A stretch of DNA of 64,000 bases from Miscanthus floridulus (taxonomy: Eukaryota; Streptophyta; Magnoliopsida; Poales; Poaceae). Below, in pieces: positions 19,771-30,539 of this stretch (position 1 is the stretch's first letter; the number at the start of each line of letters is the position of its first letter). The position numbers and the translations under genes are program-made. Under the pieces are notes generated by a model, which searched no databases, had not been told where the DNA came from, and was given only the letters and a program-made list of their open reading frames with translations. The DNA lies in contig NC_089587.1 in NCBI RefSeq assembly GCF_019320115.1, positions 86,564,113 through 86,628,112 on the forward strand. The letters run 5' to 3'.

Positions 19771-20929
19771 AACTGCACTAGTGAAAAACTGCATCAAAAT
19801 TCCAGTAGTTTTCAATTAGCTTTGATTTGCCCTTCTTGGCTTGACGGCCTGAGGCAGTAGCAGACTACTCCGTAGCTAGCAGTAGCACAGAAACTGCTCC
19901 AGATCTTATGCGCATCTCCATTAAGACACTGCACTAGTCTTTAATTTGCTCCAAAAGGGCGTTCTCTCTTTTTTTTTCAGTGATAAGCTGTGGTCCAAGG
20001 AGCCCTGGCAGAATATGCATGCAACCGCAAGGGGTCCTTTACAGTGCAAGTGCAGAATCATATCACTACATCAAAGCAGGCAAATAGGCAATGCACAGGC
20101 GCACAGCATTGCGCGCCTGCACGGCGTGCACCTAACGCCTCTTGCTTCCAGCGATCGATCGAGCTCCAACGCACACGGCCGACGGCCGGCGATCGAGATG
20201 ATGGTCCCTATTGGCATGCGAGGCGGAGCCTGGAGGTGGACGTGGCCGACCGCTCTCGTCTCCGTGCATGGATCGGATGAGTCGTGACGACGACGCGCAC
20301 TGGCCTGGCCGGCGCACGTGAATCATCTCCGATTTCTGAAAGCGACACCTCCAGCTTTATTCTCACACAAATAAAGCCAATTATCATCAGCTGTCAGAAT
20401 GGTATATTCTCACAGACCTCGCTCTTCGCACATTTGCAAGCTATACGGCTGCAGGAAGGATTTCTAATTACCATGGCAAATAAATGCAGATTGCCTGTAA
20501 CAATATTTTCAGTAAAAGATGCTAAAATGCTTTTTAAAAAAAAAAATCTGTACATTTCTACGGACAGTGACTTCTGTTTGCTAAGATTCTGAACATATTT
20601 GCCACACACACACACACCGGGGAAACCAATACCCGCCCCCCATCCCCAAACAAAAAAAAGAACAAGGAGAATGTGTAACTGATTGTTACCATTCTACGTA
20701 CAAAACCAATTTTGCAGGCACGTAGTTGGTTAGCACAGGTATCCGCGTGTCATTTGGATCACCCAAAGTCGATTTTCTCCATGTAGAGTAACTCAACCGG
20801 AGAAAGCGAAATTTTCAGCACGCTGAGCGCTAGCGGGATTGGAACTTGACAGACCTATAACATTGCACATAACTCCTCTAATTACTCCACCTCAAATTCA
20901 CTTGTGTTTAATAAAGGGCATATGCATCC
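19771..20929. other. Intergenic stretch, no gene recognised
   Basis: Mixed composition, with a GC-rich part at 20090-20330 and an (AC)n run near 20603-20617. Open frames here (for example 19946-20287 in two frames) are mutually overlapping, low in complexity and match no family I recognise. Confidence 0.5.
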
Positions 20930-21600
20930 ACTTTTCAAAATTTTAAAATAAATATTTGAGACCTTAAACGATGTAAGTTTTCGATGAAATCTTTACTATT
21001 CTGCCTGCCAAATTGAATGATGTATTCATTCAAAAAAAATGGACAAGAGCCAAAATGTTTCAACCAGAAAGTTGTAGATATTATCGAGTACTATAATTTT
21101 GGTTTTTGGTCGTTCTGCCGTCACGAGGTCGTTTGAAAATTTTAAATTTCAAATTGTGAGAACTTGAAAAATAATTTAGAACCATAAATAATTTCATATG
21201 AAAAATCCATCAACTACAAAGTTGTCATTCTCATTGAGATCTACAACTTTTGGTTTTGGTTGTTTTTCCATCTGAGATCGTTTGAACATTTTGAATTTCA
21301 AATTTTGAGAACTTGAAACATAATTTCAGGACTATAGATGATTTCAAATGAAAAAGTCATCAACTACAAAGTTGTAGTTTTCATCAAAATCTATAACTCT
21401 AGTCTTGGTGTTTTTTCCATCTGAGATTGTTTGTATAATTCGGAAAAAATGAATTTAAAAATATGAGAACTTCAAACAAAATTTTGAGACGATAAATAAT
21501 TTTAAATGAAAATTTATCAACTAGAAATTTTTAGATCTCATCAAGACCCACAACTTTGATATAAAGTTCGCCTTCATCCAACTTGATTTGAAAGAGTTAT
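20930..21600. repeat. AT-rich tandem repeat, about 150-bp period
   Basis: About four diverged units share GAGAACTTSAAA (21158, 21307, 21465; steps of 149 and 158), then an AAATAATTT...AAATGAAAAA block, ATCAACTACAAAGTTGT, a CATC...ATCTACAACTTT block and TCCATCTGAGATCGTTTG. Each unit holds a small palindrome (CTACAAAGTTGTAG). Just beyond it, 21635-21643 reads CCAGTAGTG, which could be the end of another CACTA-type element. Confidence 0.7.
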
Positions 21601-21698
21601 TAGTTTTACTGTGTTGCATCATGGTTATTACCAGCCAGTAGTGATAATTGCCCTATTTTCACCAACCATTGGAGGCAAACCGGTGGTGACCTGAACAA

Positions 21699-21728
21699 CA
21701 CTACCGGATTCAGCTTCTTTGCCGAGTG
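21699..21728 (+). repeat. CACTA left terminal inverted repeat
   Basis: CACTACC, then a diverged five-base stretch, then GCTTCTTTG and GAGTG pair with the right end. The left flank trinucleotide is CAA. Confidence 0.8.
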
Positions 21729-22205
21729 CCTCAGGCACTCGGCAAAGGCTGATATACACTCGGCAAAGCCTTTGACGAGTGTTAGTTACACTCGGCAAAG
21801 GGCGCTCGGTAAACAGTTTATCGGCAAAGACCTCTTTGCCAAGTGCACTTTATCGGACACTCGGCAAAGCCTTTGCCGAGTGCTAATCTGATACTCGACA
21901 AAGAAAAGTCACCGTGATGGCGAGTGCCACCATGACGGTGGCTTTGCCAAGTGTCAAGGTCAAGCACTTGGCAAAGGTCACTGCTTTGCCGAGCGCCGTT
22001 GACTCAGACACTTCGCAAAGGTGGCTGCTGTGCCGAGTGCCACCGGCAAGACACTCGGCAAACATGTGACCTTTGCCGAGTGCCTTGCACGTGGCACTCG
22101 GTAAATCTGTGATTTTTGCCGAGTGCAATGGCCTTTGCACTCGGCAAAACATGTTCCCAGGTAGTTACTTTGCCGAGTGTCATGGCCATTGCACTCGGCA
22201 AAGTG
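21715..22205. repeat. CACTA left subterminal repeat block
   Basis: More than fifteen copies of CTTTGCCGAGTG in both orientations, often as inverted pairs with a short spacer, with scattered substitutions. In En/Spm-type elements such subterminal arrays are binding sites for the TNPA protein. Confidence 0.85.
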
Positions 22206-22254
22206 ACTGAAAACAACATTTTTATTTGTTTTTTACATCCCATCCAAACAAACA

Positions 22255-22380
22255 GAATATATATAACAAACATCACCAACATCACATATATATCATCAAC
22301 AACACATATATATCACCAACACTACATATATATCACAAACGTCACATATATATCACAAACGTCACATGTCTCACAATATA
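22255..22380. repeat. Short tandem repeat, CATATATATCAC type
   Basis: About six units of roughly 19 bases (CATATATATCACMAACRYCA) between the subterminal block and the 3' end of TNPA. Confidence 0.7.
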
Positions 22381-22489
22381 ACACAAATAAGTTCACAAGT
22401 AATCCAAGTGCTCCATCGTCTACAACCACAATTGCAAATAGAAGTACCATTAACAATCACAAGTATCATCATCAAGATGGCCAATCAGA

Positions 22490-24013
22490 CTAGTTTGGTG
22501 AAGGATTCGCTGAAGGATGAGGATCGTTCAATGTCGCCGATTGATTCTGCACAAAGAAGAAGAGATTGCATGTGTGAGACAAGATAAATATATACCATAT
22601 ATGAATAAAACTTTCATACTCCACTAGGTTTGACCGTAAGCATGAACATACAAACTGAAACATTTATACTCACAGGAGTAGAATAGTGAGGAGGTGGAGG
22701 TGGAGGTGGAGCGAATAGCGAAGGTGGCGGAACTACACCCATAGCGGCGCCAAGACTTTGCATGTACTGAAGAATGTCCGCCATCCTCCGCTGCTCAGTC
22801 TCCCGCTCGGCCTCCACCCTCTCCATCTTCGCCTGCATCTTCTCCCGTATCCTCCTCTCTTGTTCCAGCTAGGCCTACAATATATTCACCCCAATGTTAC
22901 AATAATGCAAAGGAAAGGTATGAAAAAACCAATGAACGACGAATAAACCAGGAATAACCTCGAGTGCCTCCACCCGGTGGTGTGAACTATCCTACCGAGG
23001 TCGTATGGCCGGGCATGTGCTCGTGCTTCTTGCTCGAATCTGGGAGAGACTGGGAGTAGCAGCTGAGTCAATTGCGCCATCGCCAATCCAGTACCGCCCA
23101 TGCTTCTTGCCTCCTCCCACCCTCTTGACGACTTCTTCATCAAGGTCCTCAGTGCTCGGATCGTACTCTGGCCCATGTACCTCCCTTGCCATCGATGTGT
23201 ACTCACTGAGGCAGTTGTGGACGGTCGCATTGTTGTACGCCTCGGGCCCATCCTCTGGGTTGTAGTCGATGTCGGACATCGCCTTGCCCTTGTGAGTCAT
23301 AGCAAATGCCTTGAAGATGGAACAAGGCTAGCCATCATGTGATGCCGACTGCGAGAAAAATAGCAAGATGATTAGAAATCATGCAGAATTGAGCATTAGA
23401 ATAAATAAATGAATTCACGTACCCATGTTTCTGCGTATTCATTGAGGCTGTGGCTGCCTTAATGGTGTGCTACACCTGGCATCATCAAACGCTGCTCCTG
23501 GCACAAGTTGTGCGTCTCCTCCCACTCGCATGAGCACCACTTGTTCACCATCTGTACCCAGCACTGGGGATACGCGGCGCACCAATAAGGAATCATGTAC
23601 AAGCCATCAAGTACATGACATATCAGAAGATGAAATTAAGCCTACTTAATCTCAAAAGAAATCAATATTAATGTTCTGTATTTACCTGTAGGTACTGGTC
23701 CTGGGTCAGCGTCATGGTTCTTGCGTCCCTTTTGGTGACCTTCGTTCCAAGGATGGTCCCATGGTAAGTTACGACGGCCTAGATGCGCGCCTCGTAATGC
23801 ATGTCCATGACTAGTTTTTTTGCAGCATTTGATAGCCACCGCGTCCACCCTAGCCTCATGTCCGTCCTAGCATCTAAAGAAATCCTGCATACAAACACGA
23901 TGTATCCATTCATTATTTCAAGAATGTCCAATGAATGCGATGTATTGAGCAATGTAGTGCGAGGAAGACTTACCCACAGTTCTTGCTTCACCCGCTCCGC
24001 CTTATTGTTGAAT
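22490..24013 (-). pseudogene. CACTA TNPA-like gene, 3' exons (Transposase_24 type)
   Basis: Reading on minus from the E3 junction: FNNKAERVKQELW, WLSNAAKKLVMDMHYEARI (about 23800), AVVTYHGTILGTKVTKRDAR and MTLTQDQYLQ. These match the plant Ptta/En/Spm transposase family. After an intron come WVQMVNKWCSCEWEE-like text, then AFAMTHKGKAMSDIDYNPED and YTSMAREVHGPEYDPSTEDL (23300-23130). The last part is a coiled coil (EKMQAKMERVEAERETEQRR), a polyproline stretch and a short final exon NQSATLNDPHPSANPSPN ending at TAG 22492-22490. TNPA binds the subterminal repeats. It has some stops and cannot be joined to its first exon without removing E3. Confidence 0.75.
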
Positions 24014-25237
24014 ACCCTAACTCATTACTAATATCAGTGGGGCATGAGGAAGAACCATGCAGGCCATAATACAATAATAAAATCATGTGGCTAACATATC
24101 TTTCAACTTATCTTTACTTTAATGATCTCGTAATGTGAACTGTTCGTGAAAGCGCTCGATATCGGCTAAATAGCCGATTCAGGCATAGCGCACAGTTAAG
24201 GTCATGCCTTCTTAGGAATGGGTCTACCAGCTAACAATCCCCACTCCACGGTGCCAACAGTGGGGTGAGAGGCAAAATCCCACAGGCCATGATGACAGGC
24301 CATGGAACGGTTTTTATTAACTAATAGATCTACTCAAGATCGGACATGCCTTAACCGCATGCCATGCACGATTAAGATTGACGCAAAACAGCCTATAAAA
24401 ATATAACTCATCGCTTAAGATGTAGATTAGATCAATTTTAAATTAGCAAAGGATGAGTTAAACAAGATATAAGGCTGATCCAGATCAATCTCAATCGGGC
24501 AGAGTGATATTGCTGTAATTAGATAAAGGATGATAGCAATAAGCAATATTGGTAACTTAATGAATCTACCAAAGACTGCCATACTAAGGTAGAGCCGATA
24601 ACTTGACCTTGATCTAGTTCAAGTAGTGGGGTGTGAGGCAGAATCACACAGGCCATACTTGAATTAGACAAGAGTTGATAACTAGCCTATACCAGAGTCG
24701 CAGTGGGGGTCGACCGGATCGATGTAGCCATACGAACAGAGGTATAAACCATGACGGTACTTACATATGAGCAGTGGAGGTCGACCGGATCGATGCAGCC
24801 ATACTCATTGAAGAACTCGCCGAGATCTACTCTACTCCTACTCCTAAGGGGTGGCCGGAGCCAAAAAAAGTAATTGACTTGTATTTGATTGATTGTTCTC
24901 TTTTACAATAGCTGGGGCTTGACATTTATACTCGGGACCTACGCATGACTCATGTCTAAGCATGACTCATCATAACTTTTTGACCCTAAAGAAAACATTC
25001 CTAATTTAAGATAACTTGGACTCTAGTCTTTCCCTTTCTGTAGAGTCCGTCATGTTTTGACCTAGCGCCGAACGTAGCCTTTGTTGCTATCCATTGGCGC
25101 TATCCGAGGAGAGCCGATTCCAATTTCTGCATCTGAATCAACTGTGTCTAATTTGCACACAATTTATTCCTTGGTGACATGATCTTGGGAGCTTTCGAGT
25201 CCCTGCGACTTTTTTCTTCCAAATTTCAGTGTAAACA
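24014..25237 (-). repeat. E3 3' LTR, truncated
   Basis: It pairs with 33818-35040 from ACCCTAACTCATT to GTAAACA. On minus it begins TGTTTACACTG right after the polypurine tract. The R/U5-side 577 bases are absent and the sequence passes directly into TNPA coding DNA. Confidence 0.85.
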
Positions 25238-25256
25238 CATGCCCCCCCAATTTTGT
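25238..25256 (-). other. E3 polypurine tract
   Basis: On minus, AAATTGGGGGGGCATG directly precedes the TGTTTACA start of the 3' LTR. It is the plus-strand DNA primer site and fixes the LTR edge. Confidence 0.75.
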
Positions 25257-25447
25257 GGATAAAAGTAATTTTATTCCAAAATTATCATGTCGGCATCCCT
25301 GATTGGTCCATAGTCACGGGTAGAGAACCTTGATCTGGGGTCCATTGTTTGTCGCTGCCTGCGCCCACTCATAAGCCCATGTCTCAAAACTTTTTTACAA
25401 GAGTGTCACTTCTTCTCGGGCACTTGGATTCATCTTCCCGGGCTGGC

Positions 25448-25454
25448 TATAAAA
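25448..25454 (+). promoter_or_regulatory. TATA box opposite to E3 pol (antisense gene promoter candidate)
   Basis: TATAAAA in GGCTGGCTATAAAATGCCC is a strong core promoter match on +, 211 bases from the LTR edge and 782 bases before the antisense ATG. A second, weaker TATAGATA lies at 26136-26143, about 95 bases before that ATG. Confidence 0.5.
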
Positions 25455-26235
25455 TGCCCATCTGACTCTGGCGAGAGCAACTCAACAATTCAGCCATGCT
25501 TTGTTTTCATCTACTCTCTCGAGTGCCTCTAGTTTCGCCAGACCCTCCATGGTCTGCCCTCTTGTTATGAAGATCTTGAGCGGTTAGAAGAATTCTTGTG
25601 CATAGGGTGATTGCATTACTTATCCTAACACCTCATTGAGCAAGAAGACAAGTCATTACGGTTAGAAGAATTCTTATGATATTACCTGAGTCTTCTCTCC
25701 ATGCTCACAAAGCTGTTTTAGTGTTTGCGAGGGCTAGAATGTGTGATCACCTTCCTCTTGTTACTCCTCCAAATGCCCACTAGGAAAGCCTTAGGCTTCT
25801 TTTCCATAGTTCCTCAATTTATTTGAGAAATCTATTGAACTTATGTTAGGCGGGCAACCTTTCTTCCTTTCGGATATAACTTTATTGATGGGCCAATGCG
25901 ACTTGGTTCACAATGAGTTTTGGCCTTGTGGAAATTCGGACTCCCTTCAATCCAAAGAAGTTCTAGTGAGTTAATCCCTGGTCAATGTATCCATCCTACG
26001 ATATTTTGTAATTTGGGGAAGTAATAAATTCAAGTCCGTTATTTCTTCGTTATCTGTCCCCTGAATTTCTGGAGTGCTAATCCGTTTCTGTTTCTGATTT
26101 CAATTTCATGCCTCCATCTTCTCGCTCTTCTGGGCTATAGATACGGGCTATGGCTATGAGTCAAAAAACAACCCTCTTTGTCTCAACCCTTCTTCGTCTC
26201 TAGCATATCTCCTGCCTTTTCGTGGGTTCGATGTC

Positions 26236-27014
26236 ATGGAGAACAATAAGAGGTCTGCTGAAGAAGCCCTCAACGGATCCACATCATCACATCAATGCCC
26301 TCATCATCAAGAGGATGCATCTTGGGGTGCTCCCATCTCTTCGGATCAAAGGGTGAACTCTACCCAGCCCTTGGGGTCATCTTTGGCACCAATCCACCGC
26401 CAGCTTCCTCGTCATACGAGGCGACAGATTAGTAACGACGATCTACTAGCCTCCGTTGATTGGATCGACCAGCATCTAGCCAACTGCCCCTCCTTAGCAG
26501 AATCGGCTCTGACCATGATTGAAGACCGATCACCCCTCGAGATCAGCCTTATGAGAGAAAGGTTGGCAAGGGCTGAAGCTAGAATCATGCGTAAGATGTT
26601 CTACCATTATTTCTTTGTTCTTTTTCCTTGATTTAGTCCTCAAGATTTTTGATCACTCTTTTCTTGAATATTTTAGATTTAACCGCTCAGTTGGAGAGTC
26701 TTCGATCAGCCGCGGATCATGCAGCGGGATTTGTCAATGCTAGGGGCACCGTTCTGGTGGTTCGCTTGCACAACATAACGAATTGTGTCAGGGAGGTCGC
26801 CCTTCATGGAGTCCATCATGGAGCTGCCATGGCGTTGGCTGCTGCCCAAGCATGTTTGGGTCATAATCTTCGGCTTCTTCCCCATGGTTTTCTAGACGCA
26901 ACGTACTCTAGGGAGCATGAGCGCTTGGTTGAGGATTTTATGAGCGCCGCCAACTCTGTAGCTTTCAATACCCTGGCCGATGATATAGTAGGCAAAGTAT
27001 TTTCCATCCTGTAG
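26236..27014 (+). CDS. E3 antisense spliced gene, 230 residues, function unknown
   Basis: Exon 1 runs from ATG 26236 to 26590 (MENNKRSAEEALNGS ... DDLLASVDWIDQHLANCPSL ... MRERLARAEARIM). The intron, 26591-26676 (86 bp), has GTAAGATG and TTTTAG borders and a T-rich 3' part. Exon 2, 26677-27014, joins in frame through a His codon to LTAQLESLRSAADHAAGFVNARG ... YSREHERLVEDFMSAANSVAF ... VGKVFSIL, stop TAG. There are no stops in 230 residues, while pol on the other strand is full of them. Helix-rich, Ala/Leu/Glu-rich text suggests coiled coil. Extra antisense ORFs between pol and 3' LTR are known in Tat elements. No catalytic motif is seen. Confidence 0.65.
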
Positions 27015-27235
27015 CTTGTAATAGGTGACATTTAGCAAACAACTTTCTTGCTTTGAGTGATTTCCCTTTGTTTCGTGCTTCATTTTATACGCATCACTCT
27101 ATCGGCATAACCGATACGCATTGTACCGGCTTTCACTCCTTCAGGTTTACCCTCTCGCTAGCAACGATACCCTTCCGGTATCGGCTACTAAAACTGATGA
27201 CCGAGCAAATCAGTTGTTAAGTGTCAATTCAAATG

Positions 27236-30200
27236 CTAGGGTAATATTCCTTCAAATATTTCCCATTTGATTGCTCTGCCGAATTTCCTTTCACTTCTCA
27301 GTATCTTCAAAATACAAGTATTGCCAGGCGCATAACATTCGATCCGATAAGGTCCTTCCCAGTTGGGTGACTTTTTGCTGAACCTATTGCTCCCTAACTC
27401 GATTGGCGATTTTGTTTTCCAGACCAAATCTCCTTAAAAAAATTGCTTATTCTTAACCCTTTTATTGTAATATTTTACGACTCTTAGTTTATTGGTTTCA
27501 ATATTTTTAAGAGCGCGTAGTCGAAGGCAACTTAAGTCTTCTAAGTCGTCATAAGATTTTTGTAGACTTTGGCTATCAAATCATTCTATAACATAACATG
27601 TCTCGATCCGGTCTGAACTTCCCAAGGAAGGACTACGTTATGGCCATACACAAGCTCATAAGGTGATGTGTTAATTGATCCATGACATGCCATCCTGTAT
27701 GTCCATAGTGCCTCATTAAGCGTCGAATGCCACTTTCTGGGCTGTTCCTCAATTTTCTTCTTGATTAACTTAATCATAATCTGATTGGACGCCTCTGCCT
27801 GACCATTAGCCTAAGCATAGTAAGAAGACGAATTTAGCAGCTTGATCCCCATACTGGCAGCAAAATCTCTGAATTCCTCTGATATGAACATGGTCCCTTG
27901 ATCGGTATTGATGGTTTGAGAAATCCCAAAATGATACACAATATGCTCCTTGACAAAATCAACCATGTTTTTTGAAGTTACCGTTTTCAAGGGGACTGCT
28001 TCAACCCACTTGGTGAAGTAACCTGTTGCTACCAATATGAACTTATGTCCTTTGCTCGAGGGTGGAAAGATCTAGCCAATTAAATCAATTCCCCAACCCC
28101 AAAACGGCCATGACTTGATTATTGGGTTCATGGCCAACGCAGGCGACTTCTAGATATTACCAAAACGTCGACAGTCTTGGCATCCCTTGTAATATTCAAA
28201 ACAATCTTCTAATATTGTTGGCCAGAAATATCCAGTTCTGCGGATAATCCATTTCATCTTATAAGCCAATTGATGAGCTCCACATATCCCTTCATGCACT
28301 TCGCCCATCAACACCTTAGCCTCTTCTTGATTCAGACATTTGAGTAAGGCCCCATCGATCATTTTGTAATACAGCTGATCATCTAGCAAAACGTATTTAG
28401 TCGATTTATACCTTAGCTTTTTGGTAACTTTTCATGATGGATCTCTAAGGTAGTCGACTATCTCAACTCTCCAGTCATTATCCAAGGTTTCATTGCTCAA
28501 GATTTCTTGAATTACTCGATAACCTAATGCACTTTGAGCCAAACAGTTAGCTTCTTGATTTTGTGCCCTCGGAATGTGCTGAAATGAGACATGAGAAAAC
28601 TCTTTGAGCAACCTCTGACACTTGTCACAATATCTCCTCAAAGTGTCTTCTTTGCACTCATATAGGCCGATCAACTGATTAATAATCAACAATGAGTCTC
28701 CAAATATTTCAATTGCTTCAGCCTTTACCTCATAAAGAAGTTGAATCCCTCTCAAAATAGCCTCATATTTTGCTTGATTGTTGGTAACCATTGGCTCAGT
28801 TGGAAAGGCAAACTCAAAATTTGCCCCCTGAGGCAAAATAATAACAATACCAATGCCACCACCTTGCTTGCAAGATGATCCATCGAAGAATAATGTCTAA
28901 GGTACCGGCTCTACATAATTCATGCTTGGTTTACGATGCTGGGTGACAAAATCGGCTATTACCTTCCCTTTGACTGCTTTAGCCAATTTGTACCTCAAGT
29001 CAAACTCTGATAACGCGAGAATCCATTTTCCCACTCTCCCATTTAGTATTGGCATCGATAACATGTGCTTGATTACGTCAGCCTTGGAAACAACCGTACA
29101 TTCGGTCGACAATAAGTAATGCCTCAACTTGGTGCAAGAGAAATATAAGCACAAGCATAACTTTTCGGTGGGAGAATATCTTGTTTCTGGATCTAGAAGT
29201 CTCCTGCTTAGATAGAAAACCACTCGCTCATTTCCTTCAAACTCTTGCATCAGGGCTGATCCAATTGTTTTGTCATCGGCTGATATGTACAACTTGTAAG
29301 GCTTACCCTTCTGAGGAGGAACTAGCACGGGTGGATGCTTCATATACTCTTTTATCTCTTCAAACGCCTTCTGTTGTATGTCACCCCATCTGAATTCTTG
29401 ATCGTTCTTTAATTTCAATAAGGGAGAAAATGGAAGAATCCTCTCCGACAAATTTGAAATAAACCTTCTGATGAAATTAATCTTGCCAAGCAAAGATTGC
29501 AACTCTATCTTAGTAGTCGAGGGCACTGCATCGTCAATTGCTTTCATGCTCTTCTGACTGACCTCAATTGCTTTCATGCATCATCAATTGCTTTCATGCT
29601 CTTCTGACTAACCTCAATCCCTCTCTCATGGACCATAAAATCCAAGAATTGCCCAGCTGATACCCCAAAGGCACACTTATTAGGATTCTTCTTCAGACCA
29701 TATTTTCTTGTGCATTCCAGAGTTTCTCGCAAATCAGCTAGATGCTCTTTGTATCCTTTTGATTTTATCATCACATCATCAATGTAGATTTCAACAATCC
29801 TGCCGATCAACTTATGAAAAATATAATTCATTGCCCTTTGATAAGTGGCACCAGTATTCTTCAGACCAAAGGTCATCACAACCCACTCGAACAAGCCGAT
29901 TGCGCCGGGGCACCTGAAAGCGGTCTTCGCTATGTCCTCTTCAGCCATGAAAATTTGGTTATACCCTGTATTGCCGTCCATGAAGCTAATAACCTTGTGC
30001 CCGGCTATTGCATCTACTAATATATCGGCTATCGGCATTGGATAACCATCCATGGGTGTGGCTTTGTTCAGATCCCTGAAATTAATGCAAACCCTTAATT
30101 TTCCATTCTTCTTGTATACAGGGACAACATTCGATATCCACTATGCATATCGGCATGGCCGGATGAACTTCGCCTCCAGTAGCCTTTCAGTCTCTTTTTT

Positions 30201-30512
30201 AACATCATTAAGCGTGTTCAGATTGAATCTCCTTGGAGCTTGCTTGAATGGCCGATATCTAGGTTTGATTGGCAACCGATGCTCAACAATTGACCGGTCC
30301 AAACCAGGCATCTCGTAGTATTCCCAAGCAAAGCAGTCTTTAAATTCTTTCAATAAATTAATTAATTCCCGCTTATACTCCGGATCAAATTTAGCACTTA
30401 CGTACGTTGGCCTAGGTCTGTCTCCAGAACCAATATCCACTTCTTCCAATTCATCAGCCGACATGAAGCCGTGTCCTAGTTTACCATCTGTACCATCTCT
30501 TGGATTATCCAT
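27236..30512 (-). pseudogene. E3 pol: RT, two RNase H domains, integrase
   Basis: RT begins near 30512 (FKDCFAWEYYEMPGLD ... RLPIKPRYRPFKQAPRRF) and holds SFMDGNTGYNQI, TFGLKNTGATYQRAM and YIDDVMIKSK (about 29780). A 50-bp duplication breaks it near 29577. RNase H 1 follows (ISADDKTIGSALMQEF), then an archaeal-type RNase H with FFDGS (28890), NNQAKYEAI and IFGDSLLIINQL. Integrase has HEGICGAHQ and CQDC zinc ligands, but the first catalytic Asp is Gly (VATGYFTKW, about 28030). The second Asp is present (NTDQGTMF), and the ANGQAEAS Glu region follows a TAG. The C-terminal SPNWEGPYRIECYAPGN ends at 27236. It is inactive. Confidence 0.85.
29527..29626 (-). repeat. 50-bp tandem duplication in E3 RT
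   Basis: The block GCATCRTCAATTGCTTTCAT occurs at 29528 and 29578, and the following CTCTTCTGACTRACCTCAAT also repeats. In protein terms EVSQKSMKAIDDA is encoded twice. Fifty is not a multiple of three, so the copy shifts the pol frame. Confidence 0.85.
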
Positions 30513-30539
30513 TAAAACAAATTTTCAAAGCTGACTGCT

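Noticed and set aside
20132..20326. GC-rich ORFs near 20130-20330 as a small gene
   Set aside because: Open on both strands, no start or promoter context, and no recognisable motif.
21715..22205. CTTTGCCGAGTG repeats as a possible CRISPR array
   Set aside because: They occur in both orientations with irregular gaps and flank a CACTA terminus, as expected of En/Spm subterminal repeats.
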